64,000 nt of DNA from Acidobacteriota bacterium (GCA_009840635.1 VXNL01000074.1:46330-110329); one strand, 5' to 3'. Shown: positions 33,888 to 42,986, counted from the first letter of the stretch. Numbers and translations: made by a program. Notes: generated by a model from the sequence alone, not told the origin.

Positions 33888-36077
33888 GTGCGCAACCCCG
33901 GAGACGCCGGACCGGACCTCACGGGGAGCGCCCCGGATTCGGCAATCCGGCCAACTGCCGTCCCCAAGACACCCGCACTCCAGCACATCTCCAACCAAGA
34001 CCCATCAAAGCCCGCGGGGCGACCCGCCGGACCGGCCTCTTCCGTTCCGCCTCCGGCGGCGCCCGCCTATCCCAGGTCCCTCGCGAAGGGCCTGGAACGC
34101 GCGGCGAAGGCGCTCACCCTCTCGTGGCCCGGTCGATTCCTGCTCGGCGTGGGAGCCATCGCTTCCCTTTCCTCGGCGGGCGCGCTGCCCCGCTCGTGGA
34201 CGGCGGATGCGTGGATGGTCTTCGCCATCACCCTGGGCGCGGTACTCGTCTACTTCGGCCGCGACCTTCTCGGATGGCTCCTCTACCCCGTCCGGCGGAA
34301 GTTGGCAGTCTCCTATCTGTTCGTGGGGCTCTTGCCGGTTCTCCTGCTGACGTCCTTCTTTCTGCTCGCCTTCTATGTGGTTCTGGGGCTTTTCGGCTCC
34401 TATGCCTTCCAGGCGAACCTCGCGGCCCGGGGCACCGCCTTCGCTTCCGCGGCGCAGCAGGCGCTGCTCGAGATCGCACCGGATTCAGACGGGGCGGAGA
34501 TCTCCCGCGGACTCCAGGGGGCCGTGGCCCGAGTCGCCCCCTTCGCGCCAGGAGCGGCAGCGTGGTACCTCGAGATCGAGGGCGGGCGCATCGTCCGGCT
34601 GACCGGATCGGACGCCGGAGGGCCGATTCGCGAGTCCGATCCGGTGCCCGAATGGGCTCTCACCCCGTACGAGGGTGTGGTCCAGATGGAGGACACCGAG
34701 TGGTTCGGCGCCGTCTTTCCCGGACTCCGGGGGGACCGCCTGGCTGTCGTTCTGGCGCCGCTCGCTCCGCTCCTCGAAGCGAGCGCGCGGGAGGAGGACC
34801 TGATCGTGCGGACGGTCTGGGCGCTCTACCTCGGAGACCAGAACGAGGAGCCGCCGGCCCCGGCCCCCCTATCGGGGACGGACAACGATCGCTTCACGAT
34901 CGACTGGGATGAGCCGCTGCTGCTGGAGGCCCTTCCCTGGGGTCCCGCGATGGAGGGAGGCACGGTCGTGGTGGCCATCGCATTCGCCCCGATTCACCTG
35001 ATCCAGGGAACGACGAGCGGGCTCGCCGAGTCGGTGGCGATCAGCAATCCGGACTGGCGGAGCGGCCTGCTCCTGGTGCTCGGCGGACTGGGAATCGTCT
35101 TCGTGCTCATCGAGTGCGTCGCTTTCTCCGCCGGGCTCCGGCTCGCGCGGTCGATCACGCGGTCCGTCGAAGCCCTGAGCCAGGGGACCGAGCTGGTGCG
35201 GGGAGGCAATTTCGGCCATCAGGTACGAGCCGCGTCCCCGGACCAGCTCGGCGAGCTCGCCAGCTCGTTCAACATCATGACGGCGAAGATCGCCGACGAC
35301 ATGGGACGCCTCCGGCGCGCGGCGGTCCTGGAGCAGGAGATGGAAACCGCGCGGCAGTCCCAGGCGCGCCTGCTCCCTCCCGAGGGATCCGTGTCCGTGC
35401 CGGGATTCGCGGTTTCCGCCGTCTGCCGCCCCGCAACCGAGGTCGGGGGCGACTACTACGACCTGATCCCGCTCGGGCCGAACCGGCTGGGGGTGGTGAT
35501 TGCCGACGTCTCCGGCACTGGCACGCGGGCGGCGTTCATCATGGCCGAACTCAAGGGGCTGATGCTCGCCCTGAGCCGTATTCACGCGTCCCCCCGGCGG
35601 GTGCTGGTCGAAGCGAACCGGGTCCTGCACAACGCACTCGATTCACGAACCTTCATCACCATCACCTACGCGGTGTTCGACTCCGAGGCGGGGCGCGTGA
35701 CGTTCGCGCGGGCGGGTCACAGTCCGCTCCTGCATCTGGTGCAGCAGGACGGACACTGGCCCCGCTCGGAAGCGCTCGCTCCGCCCGGGCTCGGGTTGGC
35801 CCTCGACCCGGGACCGGTCTTCGACGAAATCCTGGAAGAGCGCTCGGAACGCCTCCACGGCGGGGAAACCTGGCTCTTCTTCACGGACGGCGTCTCGGAA
35901 GCCATGAACGCCGAATCCGACATGTTCGGGGAGGAACGGCTGATGCGCCTTCTGGAGGAGGGGGCGGCCCTCACGCCGGCGGACCTGCAGCGCTCGGTCG
36001 AGGACGCCGTCCTGGAGTTCACCGGCGCCGAGACCCACACGGACGACCTGACGATGGTCCTGGTTCGGGTGAACTGA
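33888..36077 (+). CDS. Membrane HAMP-SpoIIE (PP2C-type) serine phosphatase
   Basis: About 729 residues if begun at the GTG at 33888; the frame is open much further upstream, but that part has no conserved sequence and crosses palindromic element C, so the start is uncertain. Several N-terminal membrane helices (from WPGRFLLGVGAIASLSSAG to SYLFVGLLPVLLLTSFFLLA), an extracytoplasmic sensor segment, another helix, HAMP (SITRSVEALSQGTELVRGGN), then a PP2C/SpoIIE domain: GGDYYDLIPL, VIADVSGTGTRAAFIMAEL, FFTDGVSEAMNA and HTDDLTMVLVRV. Such RsbU-type phosphatases usually act on anti-anti-sigma factors. The RNase III gene starts 1 bp after its stop. Confidence 0.88.
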   Translation: MRNPGDAGPDLTGSAPDSAIRPTAVPKTPALQHISNQDPSKPAGRPAGPASSVPPPAAPAYPRSLAKGLERAAKALTLSWPGRFLLGVGAIASLSSAGALPRSWTADAWMVFAITLGAVLVYFGRDLLGWLLYPVRRKLAVSYLFVGLLPVLLLTSFFLLAFYVVLGLFGSYAFQANLAARGTAFASAAQQALLEIAPDSDGAEISRGLQGAVARVAPFAPGAAAWYLEIEGGRIVRLTGSDAGGPIRESDPVPEWALTPYEGVVQMEDTEWFGAVFPGLRGDRLAVVLAPLAPLLEASAREEDLIVRTVWALYLGDQNEEPPAPAPLSGTDNDRFTIDWDEPLLLEALPWGPAMEGGTVVVAIAFAPIHLIQGTTSGLAESVAISNPDWRSGLLLVLGGLGIVFVLIECVAFSAGLRLARSITRSVEALSQGTELVRGGNFGHQVRAASPDQLGELASSFNIMTAKIADDMGRLRRAAVLEQEMETARQSQARLLPPEGSVSVPGFAVSAVCRPATEVGGDYYDLIPLGPNRLGVVIADVSGTGTRAAFIMAELKGLMLALSRIHASPRRVLVEANRVLHNALDSRTFITITYAVFDSEAGRVTFARAGHSPLLHLVQQDGHWPRSEALAPPGLGLALDPGPVFDEILEERSERLHGGETWLFFTDGVSEAMNAESDMFGEERLMRLLEEGAALTPADLQRSVEDAVLEFTGAETHTDDLTMVLVRVN

Positions 36078-36078
36078 G

Positions 36079-37689
36079 ATGGGGCGCAGGCGACGCCGGC
36101 GCGCACCGGCGTCCAACCACCGGCCGGTGCTCGAGTTTGCCCGAGGGCTCGGATACCGCTTCCAGGACCTCGGGCTCCTCGAAGAAGCCCTGACCCACGG
36201 CTCGTATCGAAACGACCACGCGGTCGCGGACTACGAGAGGCTGGAATTCGTCGGCGACGCGGCGCTCGGACTTGTGGTGACCGAGTCCATGCACTTTCAG
36301 CGGCCGCAATGGGACGGGCAACGGCGACAGGAGACCAAGTCGGAACTGGTGAGCAACCAGTCGCTGGCGGCGGCGGCCCGCGCTCTCGCGCTGGATGAGG
36401 GCATTCGCGTCGGCCGCGGCCGGAACGCGGGGGAAGAGGTCCGATCCTCCGACCGTATCCTCGCCAACGTCTTCGAAGCCGTGCTCGGGGCGGCCTATCT
36501 CGACGGTGGGATGCCGGCGGCGCGCGGCGTCCTGGGCGCCGCATTCAGGAAGAAACTGCAGCGGCTCCGGCTGAAACCGCCGGAAGGTGCTCCGGGATGG
36601 GTCCGTCGAGCCGGCAGCGGACTGCGTTCCATCGGCCCGCTCGGGATCCGGTTCGCCCGCCGCCTTCTCCTGTTGCGCAAGAGAGTCGAACGGGCCCTCG
36701 GGTACACCTTCGCCAATCCCGGAATCCTGGCTGCGGCGCTGGACGCGGGCGACGCGGGACGGGAACGCACCCCGGGCGGCCGCCGGGGCAGAAAGCGGAG
36801 AACGAGGGGTCGCCGGGCCCCGGCGCCGGGGTCCACGGGGAGTGCCGAGCCCGCGAACCGGCCCGCACTGCGCTTCCTCGGGCGGGACGTCATGCATCTG
36901 GTGCTGGCGGAGGCGCTTCACGACCATTTCCCCGAGTGGGACGAGGGGAGGATGACGCTCGCCCGGATGAGGCTGCAGAGCCGGGACTTCACGCGCACGC
37001 TGAACGAACACTGGTCACTCGGGGACGGGGACGACGCCGCGGCCACCGCGGAGGCGGTGATGGGGGCGCTCTATCTGGACGGCAGCCTGGGGGCGGCGCG
37101 CCGCGCCCTGGGCCGGCCGTTCGCAACCGCCCTCGAGGAGCTTCGGGATCCCGACCTGGAACTCCTCGACCCCAAGACGCTGCTCCAGAACCGCCTCGCC
37201 CAGGCCGGCAAGGACGCTCCCAAGTACGAACCAAGACGCGCACCGCGGAACTCCCGGAGCAACGGCACGGTCTCCGTGACTCTGCGGCTGGCCGATGGAC
37301 TCACCGAAACCGGTGTTGGCCGAGGCCTCAAGGAGGCCGAGAAGGACGCCGCGCGGCGGGCCCTCGAACGGCTCGAACGCCGGTCCGGCCGCAGGCGGAG
37401 CCGACCGGGACGAGGAACGGCCGCGGATCCGCCCGCCGAAGCCGCCGGGCAGAGCCCAACCATCGTCCCCGCAACCGAGAACCCGAAGGGAGCCCTGCAG
37501 GAGGCGCTCGTGAAGAAAGAGGGTCGACTCCCCGTGTATCGACTCATCTCCGAAAGCGGCCCGGAGCACGAAAAGACCTTCGTCATGGAAGTGCTGGCGG
37601 GCCGGCGCGCCCTCGGAAGAGGGATCGGTCCCAGCAAACGCAAGGCCGAGGCCGAGGCAGCGGCCGCCGCACTGGCCAGCGGGATCTGA
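36079..37689 (+). CDS. rnc: Tandem RNase III: active + degenerate RNase III domains and two dsRNA-binding domains
   Basis: 536 residues; ordinary bacterial RNase III has ~220-250. RNase III domain 1 (about 15-160) has YERLEFVGDAALG with E53 and D60 matching E. coli E38 and D45, and ILANVFEA with E133 matching E117, but N130 where E. coli has D114. Domain 2 (about 200-355) keeps the fold (ERALGYTFANPGILAAAL, FPEWDEGRMTLARMRL, MGALYLDGS). Its signature reads RPALRFLGRDVM: the E38, D45 and D114 equivalents are P262, R269 and A322, only E325 remaining. An Arg-rich insert (226-260) interrupts it. Two dsRBDs follow (about 363-432 and 468-534). It would cleave double-stranded RNA, presumably as an intramolecular pseudodimer. 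Confidence 0.93.
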   Translation: MGRRRRRRAPASNHRPVLEFARGLGYRFQDLGLLEEALTHGSYRNDHAVADYERLEFVGDAALGLVVTESMHFQRPQWDGQRRQETKSELVSNQSLAAAARALALDEGIRVGRGRNAGEEVRSSDRILANVFEAVLGAAYLDGGMPAARGVLGAAFRKKLQRLRLKPPEGAPGWVRRAGSGLRSIGPLGIRFARRLLLLRKRVERALGYTFANPGILAAALDAGDAGRERTPGGRRGRKRRTRGRRAPAPGSTGSAEPANRPALRFLGRDVMHLVLAEALHDHFPEWDEGRMTLARMRLQSRDFTRTLNEHWSLGDGDDAAATAEAVMGALYLDGSLGAARRALGRPFATALEELRDPDLELLDPKTLLQNRLAQAGKDAPKYEPRRAPRNSRSNGTVSVTLRLADGLTETGVGRGLKEAEKDAARRALERLERRSGRRRSRPGRGTAADPPAEAAGQSPTIVPATENPKGALQEALVKKEGRLPVYRLISESGPEHEKTFVMEVLAGRRALGRGIGPSKRKAEAEAAAAALASGI

Positions 37690-37741
37690 TCCGGTGGCCT
37701 CCCGGCTGAAACAGGCCGCGACGCGACCGCCATCCGTGCGC

Positions 37742-37790
37742 TTCAGTTGGCGGACAAGGGGTATTCCTCTCTCACGCGCCATGCCGGGCA
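37742..37790. repeat. Fragment of the palindromic element family (copy E)
   Basis: GGTATTCCTCTCTCACGCGCC at about 37758-37778 matches the core of copy A (19772-19791 region) with one mismatch, but the inverted-repeat ends are not recognisable. It lies in the 200-bp gap between the RNase III and acyl-CoA dehydrogenase genes, so it is probably a decayed copy. Confidence 0.4.
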
Positions 37791-37889
37791 ATGGCCCGGA
37801 GCCGCGCCGTATACTCCGCGCTCCGCGCCGGCGGGACGGAGGCGGCAGGGAAGGAGCCGGCGAGAACGACCGGAAAGGCGAGGGGAGAT

Positions 37890-39104
37890 TTGGCTGAGCG
37901 TCTGAACTTCGATCTGAATGAGGAACACCGCGCGACGGAGTCGCTGGTTCGCGAGTTCGCTGCCCGCGAGGTGGCGCCGCATATCCGCGAAAACGACGCC
38001 GCCAAGGTGTTCGATCGCGCGATCCTGACGGGACTCGGAGAACTCGGCATCCTCGGGATATCGGTTCCCGAGCGCTATGGCGGCGCGGGGCTGGACTACA
38101 TCTCGCTCGGGCTCGCCTGCGAAGAGCTCGAGTACGTGGACACTTCGCTGCGGGTCATCATGTCGGTCCATGCCGGCCTGAACTCCTTCTCGCTCCTCGC
38201 CTGGGGCAGCGAGGCGCAGAAGGACCGCTACCTGCGGCCGCAGGCGGAAGGGAAGCAGATCGCCACCTACGGACTCACCGAACCCGACGCCGGAAGCGAC
38301 GCCGTGGGGATCCGGGCCACGGCCCGGCGCGACGGGCCGGACTACGTGCTGACCGGCGAAAAACACTGGATCTCCCTGGCCGAGATCGCCGACAACTTCC
38401 TGGTGATCGCGTGGACCGATCCCGACAAGCGGGCTCGGCGGGACCATTCGGGACTCTCGGCGTTCATCGTGGAGCGCTCCTTCCCGGGCTTCGAGTCCGG
38501 GAACATGACCCACAAGTGGGGGATTCGCGCGGGCAATACCGGCTGGTTCCGCATGCATGACGTCCGCGTCCCGGCGGAGAACCGGCTCGGGGACGAGGGC
38601 GAGGGCTTCAAGATCGCCATGTTCGCCCTGGACCAGGGCCGCTATACGGTGGCCGCCGGGGCCACCGGACTGATCCGCGCCTGCCGGGACGAGAGCGTGC
38701 GTTGGGCGCGGTCCCGCACCACCTTCGGTCAGGAGATCGGGCGGCACCAGCTGGTGAAGCAGATGATCGCGAACATGGAGCGTGACTACGAGGTGAGCCG
38801 GCTGCTGTGGCTGCGTGCCGGAGAACTGAAGAATCGGGGACGACGCAACACCCGCGAGACGTCGCTGGCGAAGTGGGTCTCCACCGTCGCCTCCGAGAGA
38901 GCCGCCTCGGACGCCATCCAGATCCACGGGTCGTACGGGTATTCGGACGAATACCCGGTGGGGCGCTTCTGGCGGAACTCGAAGGGCGCCGTGATCTACG
39001 AGGGAACCCGGGAGATCCACACCCTGATGCAGGCGGACTACGCCCTGGGCTACCGGCGGGACCGGCCCACCCGGGTCAGCCTCCCGGCGCCGGAGGAACA
39101 CTGA
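37890..39104 (+). CDS. Acyl-CoA dehydrogenase
   Basis: 404 residues from a TTG at 37890 with a GAGGGGAG ribosome-binding site just before it. N-terminal helical domain, FAD-binding beta domain (ATYGLTEPDAGSDAVGIRAT and ITGEKHWIS-type VLTGEKHWISLAEIADNF), and a C-terminal helical domain with the catalytic-base segment VIYEGTREIHTL, in which the Glu of YEGT is the usual base. IHGSYGYSDEYPVGRFWRNS is the GGxGY-type FAD/substrate loop. It oxidises an acyl-CoA to the enoyl-CoA, passing electrons to ETF. Substrate chain length cannot be told. glpX follows 11 bp later. Confidence 0.93.
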   Translation: MAERLNFDLNEEHRATESLVREFAAREVAPHIRENDAAKVFDRAILTGLGELGILGISVPERYGGAGLDYISLGLACEELEYVDTSLRVIMSVHAGLNSFSLLAWGSEAQKDRYLRPQAEGKQIATYGLTEPDAGSDAVGIRATARRDGPDYVLTGEKHWISLAEIADNFLVIAWTDPDKRARRDHSGLSAFIVERSFPGFESGNMTHKWGIRAGNTGWFRMHDVRVPAENRLGDEGEGFKIAMFALDQGRYTVAAGATGLIRACRDESVRWARSRTTFGQEIGRHQLVKQMIANMERDYEVSRLLWLRAGELKNRGRRNTRETSLAKWVSTVASERAASDAIQIHGSYGYSDEYPVGRFWRNSKGAVIYEGTREIHTLMQADYALGYRRDRPTRVSLPAPEEH

Positions 39105-39115
39105 GCAGCGGGACG

Positions 39116-40084
39116 ATGGCGGGCAGCCCGATGGCCGTCGCGGCTTCCCACCTGGTCCGCACGGTGGAGGAAGCCGCCGTCGCGTGCGCCGCGACCATCG
39201 GCCAGGGCGACCGCCACCATTCGGATCAGGTCGCGGTTGCCGCCATGCGCCGGGTCCTCGACACCGTGCCCGTCCGGGGACGGGTCGTGATCGGCGAGGG
39301 AGAACGCGACAAGGCCCCCATGCTGTGGAGTGGAGAACGGTTCGGCAGCGGCGGGGAAGGAGTCCCCGAGCTGGACATCGCGGTGGATCCCCTGGAAGGA
39401 ACGAACCTCTGCGCGACCGGCGGACCGGGAGCGATTGCGGTGCTCGCCGGTTCGGAGCGCGGGGGACTGCTCACCGCGCCCGACGTCTACATGGAGAAGA
39501 TCATGGTGGGTGCGGCCAGCCGGGACCTCCTCGGGGACGCCATCCGGCTCGAGCACTCCCCCGAGCGGAACGTGCGCGCGATCGCCGAGGCCGAGGGTGT
39601 CCCCACGAGCGAGATCACCGTGGTCGTGCTCGAACGGCCCCGCCACGAGGAGTTGATTGCCGGGCTGCGGCGCGCCGGCGCCCGGGTGCGGCTGATCGGC
39701 GACGGGGACCTCTCCGCCGGGATTCTGAGCGCGATGCCGGGCTCGGGGATCCACGCGGCGATGGGATCGGGCGGCGCGCCGGAAGGCGTGATTGCGGCTG
39801 CCGCCCTGCGGTGCCTCGGCGGCGGAATGCTGGGGCAACTCCTCGTGCGAAACGAAGCGGAGCAGCGTCGCCTCCTGGAGACCGGGGTAGTGGACGCGGG
39901 GCGGGTGCTCAAAACGGAGGATCTGGCCCCCGGCCGGCACCTGATCTTCTGCGCCGCCGGCGTGACCGACGGCGCCCTGGTCGCGGGAGTCCGGTTGGAC
40001 GGGGGCGTCATCGAAACGCACACCCTCCAGATCACGAACGACCCTCCCGAGTTGACCCGCATCACCCGGCGCCGCCAATCGTGA
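39116..40084 (+). CDS. glpX: Class II fructose-1,6-bisphosphatase
   Basis: 322 residues from the ATG at 39116 (a second ATG at 39131 is possible). GlpX motifs: DRHHSDQVAVAAMRRVLDTV, VVIGEGERDKAPMLW (metal-binding E), AVDPLEGTNLCATG (metal-binding DPLEGT) and the loops MEKIMVG and GSGGAPEGVIAAAALRCLGG. It dephosphorylates fructose-1,6-bisphosphate in gluconeogenesis. The longer open frame upstream overlaps the acyl-CoA dehydrogenase gene and is rejected. Confidence 0.96.
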   Translation: MAGSPMAVAASHLVRTVEEAAVACAATIGQGDRHHSDQVAVAAMRRVLDTVPVRGRVVIGEGERDKAPMLWSGERFGSGGEGVPELDIAVDPLEGTNLCATGGPGAIAVLAGSERGGLLTAPDVYMEKIMVGAASRDLLGDAIRLEHSPERNVRAIAEAEGVPTSEITVVVLERPRHEELIAGLRRAGARVRLIGDGDLSAGILSAMPGSGIHAAMGSGGAPEGVIAAAALRCLGGGMLGQLLVRNEAEQRRLLETGVVDAGRVLKTEDLAPGRHLIFCAAGVTDGALVAGVRLDGGVIETHTLQITNDPPELTRITRRRQS

Positions 40085-40208
40085 AGTCCCCCCGAATCCG
40101 GATAGTTGCGGCGGAGTGGGAATTGGCGCGGTCGGGGTCTGTCGTTTAGTCTCTCTCCATTGGAGGGGGCGTCCCTCCGGTAGTTCCTGTTGCAACGGTT
40201 CTGAGTCC

Positions 40209-40625
40209 GTGGAGACCGACCCTTCTCTGCTTGAGGCGCTGGTCGCGGCGTTTGTCGACGACGGCCCGGAACGGACCTACTACTACGATCGGGACACCTC
40301 ACGCATGGTCAGCGTCGCGGAAGACCATGAGGACCCCTCGACCCAGGAAATCGTCTGGCAGTTGGAGTCCGACATCCGGGGCCGTTTCGTCCCCGTGCCG
40401 AAGCCCCGGTTGGAAGACACCCTGAGCGAGCAGGACGCGTTTGTCGAGTCCCTCCCGGAAGGAGACATGCGCCGGCGGCTGGAAGCCCTGGTCGAGGACG
40501 ATCCCGACGGCAGCAAGCTGGCGCGGCTGGTGAATCGCGACCGCGACGTCCGGCCCGCCTGGCGCAGGTTCCGCGCGGCGCGCGCCCGGCTCCAGGCGTC
40601 GGAATTCCTCGACCAGCTTGGGTGA
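40209..40625 (+). CDS. UPF0158-like conserved protein of unknown function
   Basis: 138 residues from a GTG at 40209. The order LEALVAAFVDDGPERTYYYD (a short strand carrying a D-x-T turn), then VPVPKPRLEDTLSEQDAFVE and RPAWRRFRAARARLQASEFL resembles the UPF0158 family. Those proteins have an acidic N-terminal segment, a PPxxSxxxxxxMxxF-like middle and a C-terminal helix ending in an xxWxxFRxxR pattern. No catalytic residues are known for the family. It stands alone between glpX and the FecR gene, with ~125-140 bp on both sides. A small GGAGGG/CCCTCC hairpin lies 40 bp before its start. Confidence 0.6.
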   Translation: METDPSLLEALVAAFVDDGPERTYYYDRDTSRMVSVAEDHEDPSTQEIVWQLESDIRGRFVPVPKPRLEDTLSEQDAFVESLPEGDMRRRLEALVEDDPDGSKLARLVNRDRDVRPAWRRFRAARARLQASEFLDQLG

Positions 40626-40767
40626 GGCCGGGGTCGGGAATCCCGGAATGCTGCCGCCGCTTGCCCCGCTCTCAGCGATGTCCAACTCCGCCGGATCAGC
40701 AGACAATCGGACGGTATCTGGCATAGGGATTGCGGCAACACGGGTGGCAGCCTCAGGGAGGTGGCCC

Positions 40768-42963
40768 ATGCACGAAAGAGCGAACAGGCGAAACAAGGTT
40801 CTCCGGCATGCAGGCGTCCTGGGCCTGCTGCTTGCCCTGGGCACCTCCTCGGCGGCGCTCGCGCAGTCCGACGAGGAGACCGGGCGGTCGTACGCCTACG
40901 GGAACCTCAGCATCGTCGACGGCGACGTCTGGCACCAGCGGGCGGACGACTTCGGCGCGCACGAGGCAGAACGGGGAAGCCCCTTCCTGCCCGGAGACCG
41001 CATCTGGACCCGGGAACCCGGCCAGGTCGAACTGCGCTTTGCGGGCCGGGTCACCGCGTGGATGGACGAAGGAACCAAGCTGGACTACGTGGAAGGGGAC
41101 AGTCCGCACCGGCTCGGTTTCTGGACCGGGAGCCTCATCGTGTGGCTCGGCGGCGATGCGGACGTGGTCGTGGAGACCCCCGGCGGCACCTTCTCCCCGC
41201 AGGGCGAAGGTGAGTACCGGACGGATCTCCTGGAAGACGGCCGCACCGTGCAGTTCGTCGTCTACTCGGGTATCGCGACGGTGTCCACCGAGTCGGGCTC
41301 GGTGCTGGTGGGGTCCGGTCAACGGACCGTCGCCTCCGAAGGCGCCGCGCCGGCTGCACCCGAGGAGTACCTGGGCAACGACCACTTCTACGCCTGGGCC
41401 GAAGACCGGCAGCGGCGCGTCGTGACCACGGCGGAAACGCACTACGACGAGCTTCCCGAGGAAGTCAGGGAGCACGCCCCCGATCTCGAGGGACATGGCC
41501 GCTGGCACCACGACGTCCACCTGGGGTGGGTCTGGTATCCGACGGTGACCGCCGGCTGGGCGCCCTACCGGCTCGGACGATGGGCGCACACCCCGTTCGG
41601 AATCACCTGGATCTCCTACGACCCCTGGGGATGGGCTCCGTATCACTACGGCAGGTGGGGACACGGCCCCCTTGGCTGGTACTGGCTGCCGGGTTCCGTC
41701 TGGGGTCCGGGTTGGGTCTCCTGGAGCTACGGATACGACTGGGTCGGTTGGTCTCCCCTCGGCTACTACGGCTCTGCGGTGTATCCGTTCCGCGGGTGGT
41801 ACGGCAACTACGGCTGGCATGACGGCTACTACTCGAATCGTCCTCGAGTCCGTCGGGGACAGGTCCTCGGCAAGGCGGTGCCGCGCGGTTCCGTGAACCG
41901 CCAGGCCTGGAGTTTCACCAGCCGGGACGCCATCGGACGCCCTGCCTCGCGCAACCGGTTGGCGGCCTCCACCCTGCGCAACGTCGACAACGCCCACATC
42001 CTCTCCGGAGGCGCGGTCCTGGATCGCGGTCTGCGCCAACGCGCGATCGGAGAAACCGCCATGACCCGGTCGGCGAAGGCGACCACCCGCCGGCTCTCCA
42101 ACTCACGGGCGCCAACGGTCGCGCGCCGGGCCGCTGCCGGCTCCGCCCGCACCACTTCCCGGGCGCAGCGCGTGGCCGTTCCTCGAAGCGCCGCGCAGGC
42201 TCGCAGTGCGCGGTCGGCCTGGGCGGCGGAACGGGACCGCGCCACCTTGTCCCGCGGTGCGGCCGGACGGGACGGGAGCGCGGGCAGCCCGCCGGCGAGC
42301 CGGTCCCGGGCAACGAACAGGGGCCGAGCGACGAGCGGTCCCGCGGCCGCCGGACGCGGAACCGGACGGCCGTCGGCCGCTCGCGGCGGCCGCGCCACCA
42401 CCGGGAACCGTCCCACTGCCGCTCCCCGGCCACGCGCCTCCGGGCGGTCGGGCGACAGCGGAGCCAGACGGCCCTCGGCGGTGCGGCCGGCCTCTCCCCG
42501 GGGCGGCGCCACCTCCGCCGGACGTGCGGGGACTTCCCGCGCCCGGCCAAGCGGAGCGAGCCGGAGCCGGCCCAGCGGAGCCTCGCGGCGGCCCAGCGGG
42601 GTTTCGCGGAGTCGGCCGAGCGGCGCTTCGCGCAGCCGGCCCAGCACGGGCTCCCGTAGCCGCCCGAGCGCAGGCTCACGCAGCCGCCCGAGCGCAGGCT
42701 CACGCAGCCGCCCCAGCGCGGGCTCCCGTAGTCGCCCCAGCGCGAGTTCCCGAAGCCGACCAAGCGGTTTCTCCCGTTTCAGCGGCGGTAGCGGAGCCTC
42801 GGCCAGCCGGGGTGGCGGATCGAGTAGCAGCGGCGGTGGCGGCGGCAGCGCCGTCAGCCGTGGTGGCGGCGGTGGCGGCGGCGCCGCGGCAAGTCGTGGC
42901 AGCGGCAGCAGCGGAGGGAGCCGCGGCAGTAGCAGCGGCAGCCGGCGCCCGAACAACAACTGA
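40768..42963 (+). CDS. Secreted FecR-domain protein with DUF6600 and Arg/Ser repeat tail
   Basis: 731 residues from the ATG at 40768, placed 8 bases after a GGGAGG site. Signal peptide (KVLRHAGVLGLLLALGTSSA, cleavage near ALAQS). FecR-like beta domain (GDRIWTREPGQVELRFAGRV through TVQFVVYSGIATVSTESGS), a Trp/Tyr/Gly-rich DUF6600-type region (GRWHHDVHLGWVWYPTVTAG; WAPYHYGRWGHGPLGWYWLP), then ~300 residues of basic low complexity with eight-residue SRSRPSAG repeats and a Gly/Ser end. It is exported, probably envelope-associated; no enzyme activity is seen. A strong terminator follows. Confidence 0.83.
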   Translation: MHERANRRNKVLRHAGVLGLLLALGTSSAALAQSDEETGRSYAYGNLSIVDGDVWHQRADDFGAHEAERGSPFLPGDRIWTREPGQVELRFAGRVTAWMDEGTKLDYVEGDSPHRLGFWTGSLIVWLGGDADVVVETPGGTFSPQGEGEYRTDLLEDGRTVQFVVYSGIATVSTESGSVLVGSGQRTVASEGAAPAAPEEYLGNDHFYAWAEDRQRRVVTTAETHYDELPEEVREHAPDLEGHGRWHHDVHLGWVWYPTVTAGWAPYRLGRWAHTPFGITWISYDPWGWAPYHYGRWGHGPLGWYWLPGSVWGPGWVSWSYGYDWVGWSPLGYYGSAVYPFRGWYGNYGWHDGYYSNRPRVRRGQVLGKAVPRGSVNRQAWSFTSRDAIGRPASRNRLAASTLRNVDNAHILSGGAVLDRGLRQRAIGETAMTRSAKATTRRLSNSRAPTVARRAAAGSARTTSRAQRVAVPRSAAQARSARSAWAAERDRATLSRGAAGRDGSAGSPPASRSRATNRGRATSGPAAAGRGTGRPSAARGGRATTGNRPTAAPRPRASGRSGDSGARRPSAVRPASPRGGATSAGRAGTSRARPSGASRSRPSGASRRPSGVSRSRPSGASRSRPSTGSRSRPSAGSRSRPSAGSRSRPSAGSRSRPSASSRSRPSGFSRFSGGSGASASRGGGSSSSGGGGGSAVSRGGGGGGGAAASRGSGSSGGSRGSSSGSRRPNNN
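42541..42770 (+). repeat. In-frame 24-bp tandem repeats (SRSRPSxx)
   Basis: About ten consecutive 24-bp units encode variants of SRSRPSAG/SRSRPSGA (one unit loses a codon: SRRPSGV). All units stay in frame, so length could vary by slippage without breaking the protein. Three adjacent units are nearly identical, pointing to recent expansion. Confidence 0.85.
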
Positions 42964-42986
42964 GGCCTTTCGGTCGTAGCGGCGGA

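Noticed and set aside
38807..39115. Longer N-terminus for glpX
   Set aside because: The extension lies within the acyl-CoA dehydrogenase gene in another frame and matches nothing in GlpX.
42541..42770. CRISPR-like array of 24-bp repeats
   Set aside because: Repeats are contiguous without spacers and stay in frame in the FecR/DUF6600 gene.
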